From NCBI GenBank assembly GCA_000697335.1, contig JNEM01015665.1:1-11975 (forward strand): a stretch of 11,975 nucleotides of DNA. Direction: 5' to 3'. This DNA is from Conidiobolus incongruus B7586 (Eukaryota > Entomophthoromycota > Entomophthoromycetes > Entomophthorales > Conidiobolaceae). This document shows positions 1 to 8,509 of the stretch, one piece after another; within the stretch, counting starts at the first letter, position 1, and each line of letters opens with the position of its first letter. Made by a program: the position numbers and the translations under genes. Under the pieces are notes generated by a model that did no database searches, was not told the origin of the DNA, and saw nothing but the letters and a program-made list of their open reading frames with translations.

Positions 1-49
1 TATATTATTTAATAATAAATAAATATATTTAGATATATTTAGTAAACTA

Positions 50-115
50 TTAGCAAAAATATTAACCCTTAATATTTAACTAAGGTGAGTTATAAATTTG
101 CAGGTTTTTGAGATA
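50..115 (+). repeat. Left terminal inverted repeat of Tc1 copy 1
   Basis: This stretch pairs with 1241-1314 in reverse complement. The strongest part is 80-110, which differs from its partner by a single C/T transition. Outside that core both sides carry an A-rich block followed by the shared string AACCCTTAA. In Tc1 elements such repeats bind the transposase DNA-binding domain; that role is assumed from the family. Confidence 0.85.
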
Positions 116-223
116 AGGGGATATATTTAACAATATATAACCATATCTTTTTTCTCTCTTTGCTATTATTTTATATAATATTTAACAGATATACTAAATT
201 TTTTTTATTAGTATTATTATACC

Positions 224-1233
224 TAAATCCCTCTCTAAAAAAATCCACTTGTATATTAATTAACTTTATAAAGAAGGTAAATTAACTTATGATATTGCTA
301 GAATTACTAGTGTTAGCTAGTTTACTATAGTTAAAGCTGTTAAGAATAACAATAAAGAAACATTTAAACCTAAACTTAAGTGTGTTAAAATTATAGATAA
401 ACATAATAAGAAGTATATTTGTAGGTTGGTTAATATAAGCAAATATAGTACTGCTATAATAATACAGCAGGAATTATAAAACTATATAGGAATATTAGTT
501 AGCACTAATATTATTATATATGCTTTATATTAACATAGATACTACTTATAACTTAAGAAAAAACACCCCCAATTAAAGAAAACCTACTATAAAGCTAGGT
601 AGGAGTTTAAATGTCATCACTAATATTAAACTAAAACTAGTTAAAGTAAGGTTATTTAATCTAATGAAACAAAAATATATTTTAGTAGATTTGATAAAAA
701 AGCTAGATGCTTCAGAAAAGATACAGAACTACTTTATAACTATCATGTTAATTTTACCCAAAAGTATAATAATAGGTTAATTATTGTTTAAGGATGTATG
801 TTGTTTTTAGGTGTAAGATATCTTTGTAAAGTTAATAAGGGAATTAATATTAAGATGTATCAAAGTATTTTAAATAATGAATTGAAAAACCATTTAATAA
901 TATAGGTTAAATAAATCTAATGTTATTTTTTAGTAAGATAATGTTTCATGTTATATTATAGCTTCTACTACCAAATAGCTTAAAAATAACAAGATAATAG
1001 TTATAAAGTAGCTTTCTTAATCTCCTAACCTTAATCTAATTAAACACTTTTGGGATTAGTTAAAAAAAGTTATTAAAGCTTTCCCCCTAATAAAAAATTT
1101 AGATCAACTTTAGAAATATATTCAAGAAGTATAGAACAAGTTTAACCCTTCTTAGTATAAGAAGTTAGTTGATTCTATACCCCACAAACTTAAAGAAGTT
1201 AGAAAAGCTAAAGGTAGATACACTAGGTTTTAA
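224..1233 (+). pseudogene. Tc1-type transposase (D34E class), broken
   Basis: This is the remnant of a cut-and-paste transposase of about 335 codons, a usual length for Tc1. The start is approximate because no clear ATG survives. An N-terminal helix-turn-helix is seen at about 264-330 (LYKEGKLTYDIARITSVS). The first catalytic block at 651-680 reads VI-stop-SNET, where the family has VIWSDET, so the catalytic Asp is now Asn at 663. The second block at 934-960 reads stop-DNVSCY with Asp at 937. The third block at 1021-1056 reads SPNLNLIKHFWD, where the family has SPDLNPIEHLWD, so the Glu is now Lys at 1042. Exactly 34 residues separate the second and third positions. The C-terminus (IPHKLKEVRKAKGRYTRF then TAA at 1231) is intact in pattern. 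Many internal stops replace expected Gln or Trp, and the frame shifts at least once between 669 and 937. Confidence 0.88.
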
Positions 1234-1240
1234 TTTTTTT

Positions 1241-1314
1241 TATCACCAAAAACCTACAAATTTATAACTCACCTTAGGTAAAATTTAAGGGTTTATATTT
1301 TAACCAATTAATAG
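1241..1314 (-). repeat. Right terminal inverted repeat of Tc1 copy 1
   Basis: This is the reverse complement of the left repeat, with core 1247-1277 matching 80-110 except at one position. It begins eight bases after the transposase stop codon (1231-1233), which is typical of compact Tc1 elements. A decayed version of the same sequence lies at about 3829-3905 at the end of copy 2. Confidence 0.85.
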
Positions 1315-1399
1315 CTAAATATCATCATTTAATGATATATATAACTAATAAATATAATAGATTTTAATTATTTAATTTAGGTTTATTTCATTAAATATT

Positions 1400-1872
1400 A
1401 ATTAAGTTATTAGTAAAAATATAAGTGTTTTTGATTTTATGACTCATTTTTGCAAGTTAGTATATAATATATATTTATATTGATATTATTATTTTAATTT
1501 ATTTTATTAAAATATATTAATATTAAAAATATTTAAATCCTATTTTAAATAGATTTATATATATATAAAATAATTTTATAATAAAGATAAATTAATATAT
1601 AAAATTATTAAAATTATTAGTATTTGTTAATTTATTTTAATTAAAGCTATTAAAAATCATTGTTTGGATATATTTTAAATTTAATTATATTAAAATTATT
1701 AAAAAATATAAAAATAAATATATTTTGATATTAATTAAAATAAATAAATAAAATATAATTATAGAAATATAAAAATATTATAAAATTATATAAAAATATT
1801 AGCTTTATTGATATTATTAGATATATTTTATATGATAATAAATATTATTTATATTAGTATAGAAATCAAAAA
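1400..1872 (+). mobile_element. Tc1-type transposon copy 2, 5' part (split by mariner A)
   Basis: This is the 5' half of a second, strongly decayed copy of the Tc1 element at 48-1314. The clearest match is about 1580-1665 against about 267-350 of copy 1, through the helix-turn-helix region, including the shared strings TTAAAGCTATTAA and TTAAAGCTGTTAA. The similarity runs on to about 1865, matching copy 1 up to about 535. The left end is uncertain: 1400-1460 resembles the left inverted repeat of copy 1 only loosely (TTGCAAGTT against TTGCAGGTT). The copy is interrupted here by mariner A and resumes at 3158. It has far fewer C and G than copy 1 and no open frame worth naming. Confidence 0.72.
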
Positions 1873-1926
1873 ATGGCAAATTTTTTAATTTCTGATCTTT
1901 CAAACATATTATATATTTTGAAAGAT
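1873..1926 (+). repeat. Left end of mariner A, with subterminal palindrome
   Basis: The first 40 or so bases match the outer end of mariner B (reverse complement of about 5556-5598) with only a few differences. Within it CTTTCAAA at 1897-1904 faces TTTGAAAG at 1917-1924, an inverted repeat with a 12-base spacer. The same device is present in copy B, so it was probably part of the ancestral element end. Confidence 0.75.
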
Positions 1927-1968
1927 TATATATATATAAAATATATAGGAAAATATATATTTTCAAAC

Positions 1969-1982
1969 TATATATATATATA
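1969..1982. repeat. Short (TA)n tract in mariner A 5' leader
   Basis: This is a run of alternating T and A between the left end and the transposase start. Copy B has a longer one in the equivalent place (5486-5505). It may be an ancestral tract or a product of AT drift. Confidence 0.6.
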
Positions 1983-2046
1983 TTCAATTTTTATTATTTT
2001 TTTTAATAAAATATTTTGATTTTAAAATTTATACTTAAATGTAATT

Positions 2047-3082
2047 ATATATAAACTAAATTGTGATTATCAAAAGGCTTTTATTTTTGTATCTTTAAAA
2101 CTTAATCATAAACCCTCTAAAATCATCCAAAACTTGTAAATAGCTTATAAAGATGGTGCTTTATCTAAAACTACCATATATTACTAGATTTGTGATTTTA
2201 AAGCTGGAAAGGACATTATTCAAAATTTACCAAAATCTAAAAAACTAATTTCTACTGTTACTCTTTCACTTACTAATAGAGTAAAAAAATATACTAAGAA
2301 ATACCTTTTTATTTCTGTTAAAGATCTATTAAAATAATTTAATATTAATTATACAAGCATGTTATATTTACTTAAGTTTAAACTTGGATTAATTAATAAA
2401 AATACAAAATAAATACCTTATAATTTAAAAAAAACCTAAAAGAAAACTAGAGTAGCTATAGCTAAACTAAACTTATTAAGGTATAACTAAAAACAAAGGT
2501 TTTTACAGCAAATACTTATAATTAATGAATCTTGGATTCCTTTATATAATCCTTTATCTAAAAATAAAACAAGATATTAGGTTAAGCCAAATTAATCCCC
2601 TCTATAAATTCTAATGAATAAGTATTTTAAATATAAATGAATGTAAAATTGTTATAATAGATTATAATGGTATATAGTCTTTTTATTTAATACCTTAAAG
2701 AAAATCAATTAATAGTAAGTTATATATTACTTTTTTAAATAAAATAATTTCTAAATGGTGTTTTCAATATAAATTAAGGACACCTATTATTTTGCATGAT
2801 AATTGCAAAATATATAAAATTAAAGCTGTAAAAGATTTTTTATATAGAAAAAATTGGAGGGAGTTACCATATCCAATATATTGACTTGATTATAACCTAT
2901 ATGATTATAATTGTTTTAGACAATTAAAAAAATAGCTTGCAGGAAAAAAAATTCCTGTAAACAAATTAAATTGGTTTGTGAAACATTAAATTTCAGTTTT
3001 TAATAAAAAGAACTGTTTTTTAGGTATTAAAAGCTTACCAACAGTATAGAAAAGAGTTATTAATAATAAAAGAGGCTATTAA
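2047..3082 (+). pseudogene. Mariner transposase copy A, broken
   Basis: This is a dead mariner transposase of about 344 residues, essentially the length of Mos1. The start is placed at 2047 by alignment with copy B, whose ATG is read here as ATA. In order one sees an N-terminal helix-turn-helix half (AYKDGALSKTTIYY, then a stop where Trp is expected, then ICDFKAGK, about 2137-2205), a linker, and three catalytic blocks. These are INESWI at 2521 (Asp now Asn at 2524), HDN with Asp at 2798, and a second Asp at 2903, giving 34 residues between the last two. The C-terminus at about 3025-3082 (LGIKSLPTV, stop, KRVINNKRGY) matches the mariner ending G-I-x-x-L-P-x-R-W. One extra base near 2645 shifts the frame; stops occur mainly where Gln or Trp would stand. 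Confidence 0.85.
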
Positions 3083-3157
3083 TTTTATATTATTCATTAA
3101 TTTTTATATATTATTTATTAATATATTTGTTTAATTTTAATTTTAAAATTGTGCCAT

Positions 3158-3905
3158 TATTTAATTTTTGTACTAATATTTTAAAAAATCCTAATTAAAA
3201 AAATTTTATTATAAAATTAAATAGGAACTTAAATTTTATTATTAAAGTTAGACTAAAATTAATTAAATTAAGATTATTTAATTTAATTATACAAAAATAT
3301 ATCTTAATAAATTTAATAAAATAACTAGATATTTTTATAAAATACAAAGAATTAATTTATGACTATTTTATTACATTAACCCAAAAATATAATATTAGGT
3401 TAATTATAATTTAAGGATATATATTATCATTTAATATATAATACTTTTATAAAGTTAATGAGGGAATTAATATTAAAATATATTAATATATTCTTGATAT
3501 AAATTAAAAAAATTATTAAATAATATAAATTAAACAAATCAGATATTATTTTTAAATAAGATAATATCTTGTGTTATATTATTTTTTTGATTATCAATTA
3601 ATTTAAAATTAATAATATAATAATTATAAAATAATTTCCTTAAATCTTTAATTTATTTAAATATTTTTATAATTAGTTAAAAAATAATTAAAGCTTTCCT
3701 ATTAGCAAAACATTTATCATAAAATTAATTATTTTTTAATATCAAAATTAATTAACTTTATATTTTATAGATTTAAATAAATTAAATAAATAAAAAATAA
3801 ATATATTAAGATTTAATTTTCTTTTTATAACTAAAATACACATATTTATAACTGATTTTTAAAAAATTTTTAATTATAATAAATTGACTAAAAATTATTA
3901 TAATT
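3158..3905 (+). mobile_element. Tc1-type transposon copy 2, 3' part (split by mariner A)
   Basis: This continues the copy interrupted at 1872. From about 3170 it follows copy 1 from about 545 to its right end almost base for base apart from transitions. Examples are GTTAATGAGGGAATTAATATT at 3453-3473 against GTTAATAAGGGAATTAATATT in copy 1, and AAATAAGATAATATC at 3553-3567 where copy 1 has the second catalytic block. The right inverted repeat is recognisable but eroded at about 3829-3905. The transposase is dead: the third catalytic block is scarcely legible and stops are frequent. The two halves together are about 1.2 kb, close to copy 1, so the mariner insertion accounts for the extra length. 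Confidence 0.8.
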
Positions 3906-4324
3906 TAATCAAATATATTATTTATATATAATTTAAATTTTATATCAAATATAAACTAAATTAAATTAATTAAAAATTAATAAAGTTATTAATAAAAATA
4001 TATATAACTATAGTTTTATAATTTATTTTTATAGGTTAGTATAGTATATAATTAAATATTAATTATTTATAGTATATTTCATATAGATTTCTATATAATA
4101 AAATTAATATAAATTTATATTTAAGTTAATAATATATAGTAAATATAAAAACATAAAAAATATAAATATTGATAAATTCTAATATCTGATTATTTATAAC
4201 TAATATAAATTTTGAGGTTTTAAAATTAAAAAAATATTGATTGATAATTTTTAAAAATAAAGATAATTGATTAAAAATATTCATTTTGGATTGTATTTAA
4301 ATATATTACTCTGCATTTTTAATA
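3906..4324. other. AT-rich spacer between Tc1 copy 2 and mariner B
   Basis: No gene or recognisable element lies here. The stretch 3980-4050 is directly repeated at about 1400-1470, sharing AAGTTATTA, TAAAAATATA and GGTTAGTATA-like strings, and a weaker version stands at 41-110. It may be another Tc1 end or flanking sequence duplicated with the element. From 4051 to 4324 I see only A and T runs with no convincing match elsewhere in the window. Confidence 0.5.
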
Positions 4325-4399
4325 ATTGGAATTTTTTGCAATTAAAAATAAATAAATATTTGAATATATGATATATAAAAATAAATATATAATATAAAT

Positions 4400-5432
4400 T
4401 TAATAGTTTCTTTTATTATTAATAACTTTTTGCTATATTTTTGGAAAACTTCTAACACTTAAAAGATAGTTTTTTTATTAATGACTGAAATTTGATGTTT
4501 TACAAACCAATTAAATTTTTTTGCAGAAATTTTCTTTCTTGCAAGCTGGTTTTTTAATTGCCTAAAGCAATTATAATCACATAGGTTATAATCAAAGGAA
4601 TATACTAGATGTGGTAGTTTTTTCCAGTTATTTTTAATTAAAAAGTTTTTTACAACTTTAGATTTATGTATTTTACAATTATCATGCAGAATAATAAGTC
4701 TTCTCAAATTATATTGAGAACACCAAGTAGAAATACTTTTATTTAAAAAAACAATATATAGTTTACTATTAATTGATTTTCCTTCAGGAACTAAATAAGT
4801 ATAGCATATACCATTATAATCTATTATAATAATTAACATTCATTTATTAATAAAATGCTTATTTAAAGGGATTTGTAGAAGGGGTTGATTTAACTTAATC
4901 TAGTATCTTGATTTGTGCTTTGATAAAGGATTATACATAAAAATCTAAGATTCATTAATTACAATTATTTGCTGTAAAATCTAAGCTTCTGGTAATATTT
5001 CAATAGGTTTTGTTTAGCAATAGCTACTCTAGTTTTTTTTTGAGGGTTAGTTAAATTATAAGGTACCTATTTTATATTTTTATTTATTAATTTTAGTTTA
5101 AACTTTGAAATATATAAAATACTTGTAAAACTAATATTAAAGTGCTTAGATAATTCTCTAGATGAAATAAAAAGATGCTTTTCAATATATTTTTTCACTT
5201 TATTTATAATTAAAAGAGTGATAGTTAAAGTTGGTTTTTTAGATTTTAGCAGGTTTTGAATAGTTTCTCTCCTAGCTTTAAAGTAATTTACCTAGCAATA
5301 AATTGTTGATTTAGATAATGCTTCATTACCAAAAGCTGCTTGTAAATTTTAAATAATTTTAGAGGGTTTATAGTTAAGTTTTACTAATACTAAAATAAAA
5401 AACTTTTGATGATTACTATTTAGTTTAAACAT
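4400..5432 (-). pseudogene. Mariner transposase copy B, broken but with an intact core stretch
   Basis: The start ATG at 5432 opens MFKLNSNHQKFFILVLVKLN, followed by the helix-turn-helix region. The first catalytic block reads NES at about 4956 (Asp now Asn). From 4839 to 4459 an uninterrupted 126-codon stretch covers the middle and end of the catalytic domain: PEGKSINSKLY at its residues 11-21, HDN with Asp at residue 53 (4683), and L-C-D-Y with Asp at residue 88 (4578). Thirty-four residues separate the two Asp, and W, L-P-H, Y-S and D positions between them agree with Mos1. The final part after 4459, to a stop at 4402-4400, resembles the mariner C-terminus. The frame shifts at least twice, once near the N-terminal part and once near the end, and stops stand where Gln, Trp or similar are expected. 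The ATG at 4839 is internal and is not a real start. Confidence 0.87.
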
Positions 5433-5485
5433 GATTAAATTAAACAACCAATTTTAAAAAGTTAATTTTTTAATCAAAAAAACTA

Positions 5486-5505
5486 ATATATATATATATA
5501 TATAT
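5486..5505. repeat. (AT)n tract in mariner B leader
   Basis: About ten AT units lie between the transposase start and the outer end of copy B. A shorter counterpart stands in copy A at 1969-1982. Confidence 0.7.
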
Positions 5506-5548
5506 TAAAAATAAATAATTTCCTATTAACTTTGTATATATTTATTTA

Positions 5549-5598
5549 TTTCAAACTAATAATATGTTTGAAAAATCAGAAATTAAAAAATTTCCCAT
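5549..5598 (-). repeat. Outer end of mariner B, with subterminal palindrome
   Basis: This is the reverse complement of the left end of mariner A over about 40 bases with few differences. It contains a perfect 8-base palindrome, TTTCAAAC at 5549-5556 facing GTTTGAAA at 5566-5573, with a 9-base loop. The opposite end of this element (from 4325) shows no such palindrome. Confidence 0.75.
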
Positions 5599-6099
5599 TA
5601 TTTCAAATTCAAAGTAATATTTAAATTATTTTAAATATAATAGTTTATATTTTATTAATTTAAATATAATAATATAATATTTTAGGTTTTTTTTAGATTA
5701 AATAATCAAATATACCTTATTATTTTTATATAAATAATAAAACTTAATATAATTATTAGAAAATATATATAAAGTATTTAAAAAAAATTTAATTTAATTT
5801 GAATTTAAATTAAATATTAATAATATTTATTAAATAATTCTTAAATTACTTAATAATATATTTTATAAAGATAATATCTTATCAATATTTCATAATTTTG
5901 AATAAAATATTAGTTTGATATATTATTTTTATATTTATGGAATTTTAAAGAAAAAATATAAAAATTTTATAATAGTTAAATGAATATATATATTGATGTT
6001 TATCTATATCTATTGAATTTATTTATATTATTAAATAAATTTATAAGTTATAATAGTTATATATAAATTTTTTTTATATTATGAATAATTTAATCTATT
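5599..6099. other. AT-rich spacer between mariner B and the LTR element
   Basis: About 500 bases composed almost wholly of A and T. I see no open frame, RNA gene, terminal repeat or match to the elements on either side. It is probably an older repeat decayed beyond recognition, or ordinary AT-rich intergenic DNA. Confidence 0.5.
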
Positions 6100-6104
6100 A
6101 ATAT
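6100..6104. repeat. Target-site duplication, left copy (AATAT)
   Basis: The five bases before the 5' LTR are AATAT, and the same five follow the 3' LTR at 11820-11824. Five-base duplications are usual for Ty3/Gypsy integrases. Confidence 0.8.
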
Positions 6105-6502
6105 TGTTAAAAAACTAGTTTTTTAAATTCTTATATATATTTTCATATAATCCAATTAACTATAAATTATATAATTAATTTATACTTATATAGTTAAATT
6201 AATTGTATAAATAGCATTAAATTATTTAATAAACTAGGTCTTTTTTTTTCTTCTTAATTCTTACTATTTTTTACTTTTACACTATTTCTAAAATTAAAAC
6301 TATATTCTGTTGATATTATAGGATATTGGCACTACCTAATATAAATCTTAATATATCAGTGACTCATCCTAGTTTAAAGCTTAATTAAACTTTGTTTACA
6401 CTTGTACACTATAGCTACATTATATTACTACATTCTACACACACTACTTTTATATTAAGTTTTCCTCTATACTATATTAGTTTAATTACCACTATATTTA
6501 TA
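6105..6502 (+). repeat. 5' LTR of the Ty3/Gypsy element
   Basis: This is a direct repeat of 11421-11819, beginning TGTTAAAA. By eye the two differ at about 25 positions in 398, mostly C/T or A/G transitions. A TATA-like string lies at 6206-6213. The right boundary was set by the point where similarity to the 3' LTR stops. Confidence 0.92.
6206..6213 (+). promoter_or_regulatory. Possible TATA box in the 5' LTR
   Basis: TATAAATA stands about 100 bases into the LTR, a plausible place for the promoter of the element's transcript. In DNA this rich in A and T the string could be chance, so this is only a candidate. Confidence 0.3.
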
Positions 6503-6640
6503 TAGTAGCAGCAACAAAACTATTAAAAACCTATTAGAAATTAATAACTATTTGTATTAAACTTAATTATTGCTATTTTAAATCTTATCTATAATTTATT
6601 TTATTTAAATTTAACACTATATACTATAATACCACTAAAA
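6503..6640 (+). other. Leader between 5' LTR and gag remnant
   Basis: This is where the tRNA primer-binding site should begin, directly after the LTR. The sequence TAGTAGCAGCAAC starts at 6503, but I could not assign it to a tRNA. The rest is non-coding leader. Confidence 0.4.
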
Positions 6641-7570
6641 AAAAAGATACCCTTATATTATTTTAATGATGATAACAGCTTAATTACTAAGTGAATCTAA
6701 GATTTTAGTTTTTAAAAGCTTACTACCCTCTAAGAAGCTTATATTAAATAACTTTTGATTAAAAAAAACATATCTTAAAGAGCTTAAATCTAACAAACCA
6801 AACACTTCACTATAATTAATATATTAAACTACCTCTTTAGTATCTTTAAAGATAAATTAACTACTTATGATAGTTTTAAAAACCTCTACAAGTTTAAAAA
6901 CTACCTTAAAAATATAAAGAATTACCTTAATTTAATTTTAGATGAAGATTTAAAGAATATCCTTAAATTAACCACTTTTTTTTTGGAAAAATCTACTTAT
7001 ACTTGGTGGTTAACTTATTACAAGCTTAATCCTAAAAAATCTTCAGGAGGATAACCTACTACAAAAATATAAACTTTTAAACAATTAGAAAAAGCCCTTA
7101 AAGAGAGGTATTACTTAAAAAATCAAGTTTAATTAGCAAGAGAAAAGCTTTCCTAACTTAAATAAAAAACTTCTACAAAATAACTAATTGAGAAATTTAA
7201 TGAGATATGTTTAAACATACCAAATATCACTGAAGAAAAATAAATCCACAAACTATTAGAATACCTTAACTTTTAAGTGAAGCTTTAGTTAATTAGTAAA
7301 AAACACTTTGATAATATGTTTTTTTCTAATATTTATGATATAACAATTATAATCAATGATATTTTTTACTCTATAACTAAATCTTCCTACCCTAAAAATC
7401 AATCTTTTAAACTTTACTTTAACTTACCTAAGTTTCAAATGATAGATGTTTCTGCTTTAAAGCTTTATAAGAAAACTTTTAGTAAAGAAGTTAAAACTTA
7501 TTTGAGAGTAAATAAAAGTTATTATTATTGCTAAAAAACTTAAGTTAACTATAGAGCTAATAAATACCCT
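6640..7570 (+). pseudogene. gag remnant (LTR element fossil)
   Basis: This is the first part of the internal region, where gag is expected. Around 6985-7035 there is a short stretch with paired Trp residues (STYTWWLTYYKLNP), the kind of signature found in the capsid part of Ty3/Gypsy gag proteins. Lys-rich and Glu-rich sequence follows to about 7535. A nucleocapsid zinc knuckle could not be made out. An open stretch at 7316-7534 falls within this remnant and is not a separate gene. The whole is broken. Confidence 0.65.
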
Positions 7571-7849
7571 TTAAAAAAGCAACATCTGTTTAATTCTCAA
7601 TAATCTTAATTTACCAACCATAAATCAAACTTGAATAATATTAATATAACCTTAGAATTACCCCTTTTACAATTAATTAGCAGATTCTAATCTAATCCAC
7701 AAAAATTCTAATAGACTACTGATTCCACAAATTAAACTATTTATACTAGAGAAATCTAACTGATTAAACTATTAGAAACTAAAAATATTCTAGTAACTAA
7801 TTTACCTTGTGATTCTTTACCTTTAACTATCACCCTATTGTTTATGTTA

Positions 7850-8120
7850 ATTAATTTTTTTATAAACACACCTGTTAGTGTTTTAATTGATTCTAGTTGT
7901 TCTAGTTATATTATCTCCTTTTTTATTATTGTAAAGCTATTTTTACCTACTTAAAAAAGTAACTTGATAATTAAATATATTAACAACCTAATAGAACAAG
8001 CATCTGGTACTATATCTAGATACTAATCATTACCCCCTAACTACTCCTAATATATTAAATTCCTAGTTGGTAACATTAGTTATAATTTTATACTAGGTTA
8101 AAATTAATTTGAATATCACA
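7850..8120 (+). pseudogene. Aspartic protease remnant (LTR element fossil)
   Basis: A hydrophobic strand ending in Asp-Ser at about 7889 (VSVLIDSS) is placed as the active-site strand of a retropepsin-like protease. A second hydrophobic strand around 8070-8100 (YNFILG) fits the conserved I-L-G stretch near the end of that domain. It lies between gag and reverse transcriptase, the order of all Ty3/Gypsy elements. It is broken. Confidence 0.65.
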
Positions 8121-8509
8121 GTTTTATATCTATAAATATTACCCTAGAAGGTTACAAATTTATTTCTTTTATATTCTAAAAGAAATTAGTAGAATTAATC
8201 TGAAAAAACTTACATTACCCTATTATAAAACTATTAAATATTATACCTAACACTAACTCTATAATTGTAGCAAATAATTTTATTATTATAAACAAAAACC
8301 AATGTAAAAAACTAATTAAAAACCTTAATAATTTATAGGGATATATATTTATTTATTACTCATCTATTAATACTTCATCTGTTAATTTCAATAAAGTTAT
8401 ACTTAATAATCACTTCTTATATAATACAATAAGTTAATTTGCTAATGTTTTTAAATTTATATATAAATTACCTTTTAAATATAATATTAAATATAAAATT
8501 AAAATACTC

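Larger units (their letters stand above)
48..1314 (+). mobile_element. Tc1-type DNA transposon, copy 1 (dead, both ends present)
   Basis: This is a full-length Tc1-type (Tc1/mariner superfamily) DNA transposon of about 1.27 kb. It is bounded by inverted repeats whose core, 80-110 on the left and 1247-1277 on the right, agrees at 30 of 31 positions when one side is reverse-complemented. The similarity continues outward with more mismatches to about 50 and 1314, so the exact ends and the TA target duplication are uncertain. Between the repeats lies one transposase reading direction on the + strand. A second, more decayed copy follows directly downstream in the same orientation. The element cannot move by itself, because its transposase is broken and two catalytic positions are changed. 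Confidence 0.85.
1873..3157 (+). mobile_element. Mariner-family transposon copy A (D34D), nested in Tc1 copy 2
   Basis: This mariner element of about 1.29 kb is inserted in the + orientation inside Tc1 copy 2. Its left end (from ATGGCAAATTTTTTAATTTC) matches the outer end of copy B at 5598 read in reverse. Its right end (about 3110-3157, reading GTGCCAT then TA) matches the inner end of copy B less well. TA follows the right edge at 3158-3159; the left edge now reads AA, so the expected TA duplication is only half visible. The flanking Tc1 sequence resumes on each side where it was interrupted, which fixes the insertion point to within a few bases. Confidence 0.85.
4325..5598 (-). mobile_element. 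Mariner-family transposon copy B (D34D), inverted relative to A
   Basis: This is a second mariner of the same family, about 1.27 kb, on the - strand. TA dinucleotides sit at both edges (4323-4324 and 5599-5600), as expected for mariner target duplication, though in such AT-rich DNA this is weak on its own. The two ends read ATTGGAATTTTTTGC at 4325 and, in reverse complement, ATGGGAAATTTTTTAATTTC from 5598. The copy is better preserved than A in base composition, but still dead. It lies about 1.17 kb from mariner A and the two form a large inverted repeat. Confidence 0.88.

Noticed and set aside
4190-4235. A string resembling the Tc1 inverted-repeat core (TTATAACTAATATAAATTTT then GAGGTTTT)
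   Set aside because: Too short and too AT-rich, with no transposase-like sequence following it.
4459-4839. A 126-codon open stretch on the - strand that could be taken for a small host gene
   Set aside because: Its residues match the mariner catalytic core with exact D34D spacing, and mariner N-terminal and C-terminal regions continue beyond both ends; the ATG is internal.
5486-5505. An (AT)n tract as a possible replication origin or promoter
   Set aside because: It lies within the mariner B leader and has a counterpart in copy A; simple AT runs are common throughout the window.
7316-7534. A 72-codon open stretch on the + strand
   Set aside because: It lies inside the gag remnant of the LTR element, in line with its reading direction, and has no sign of being an independent gene.
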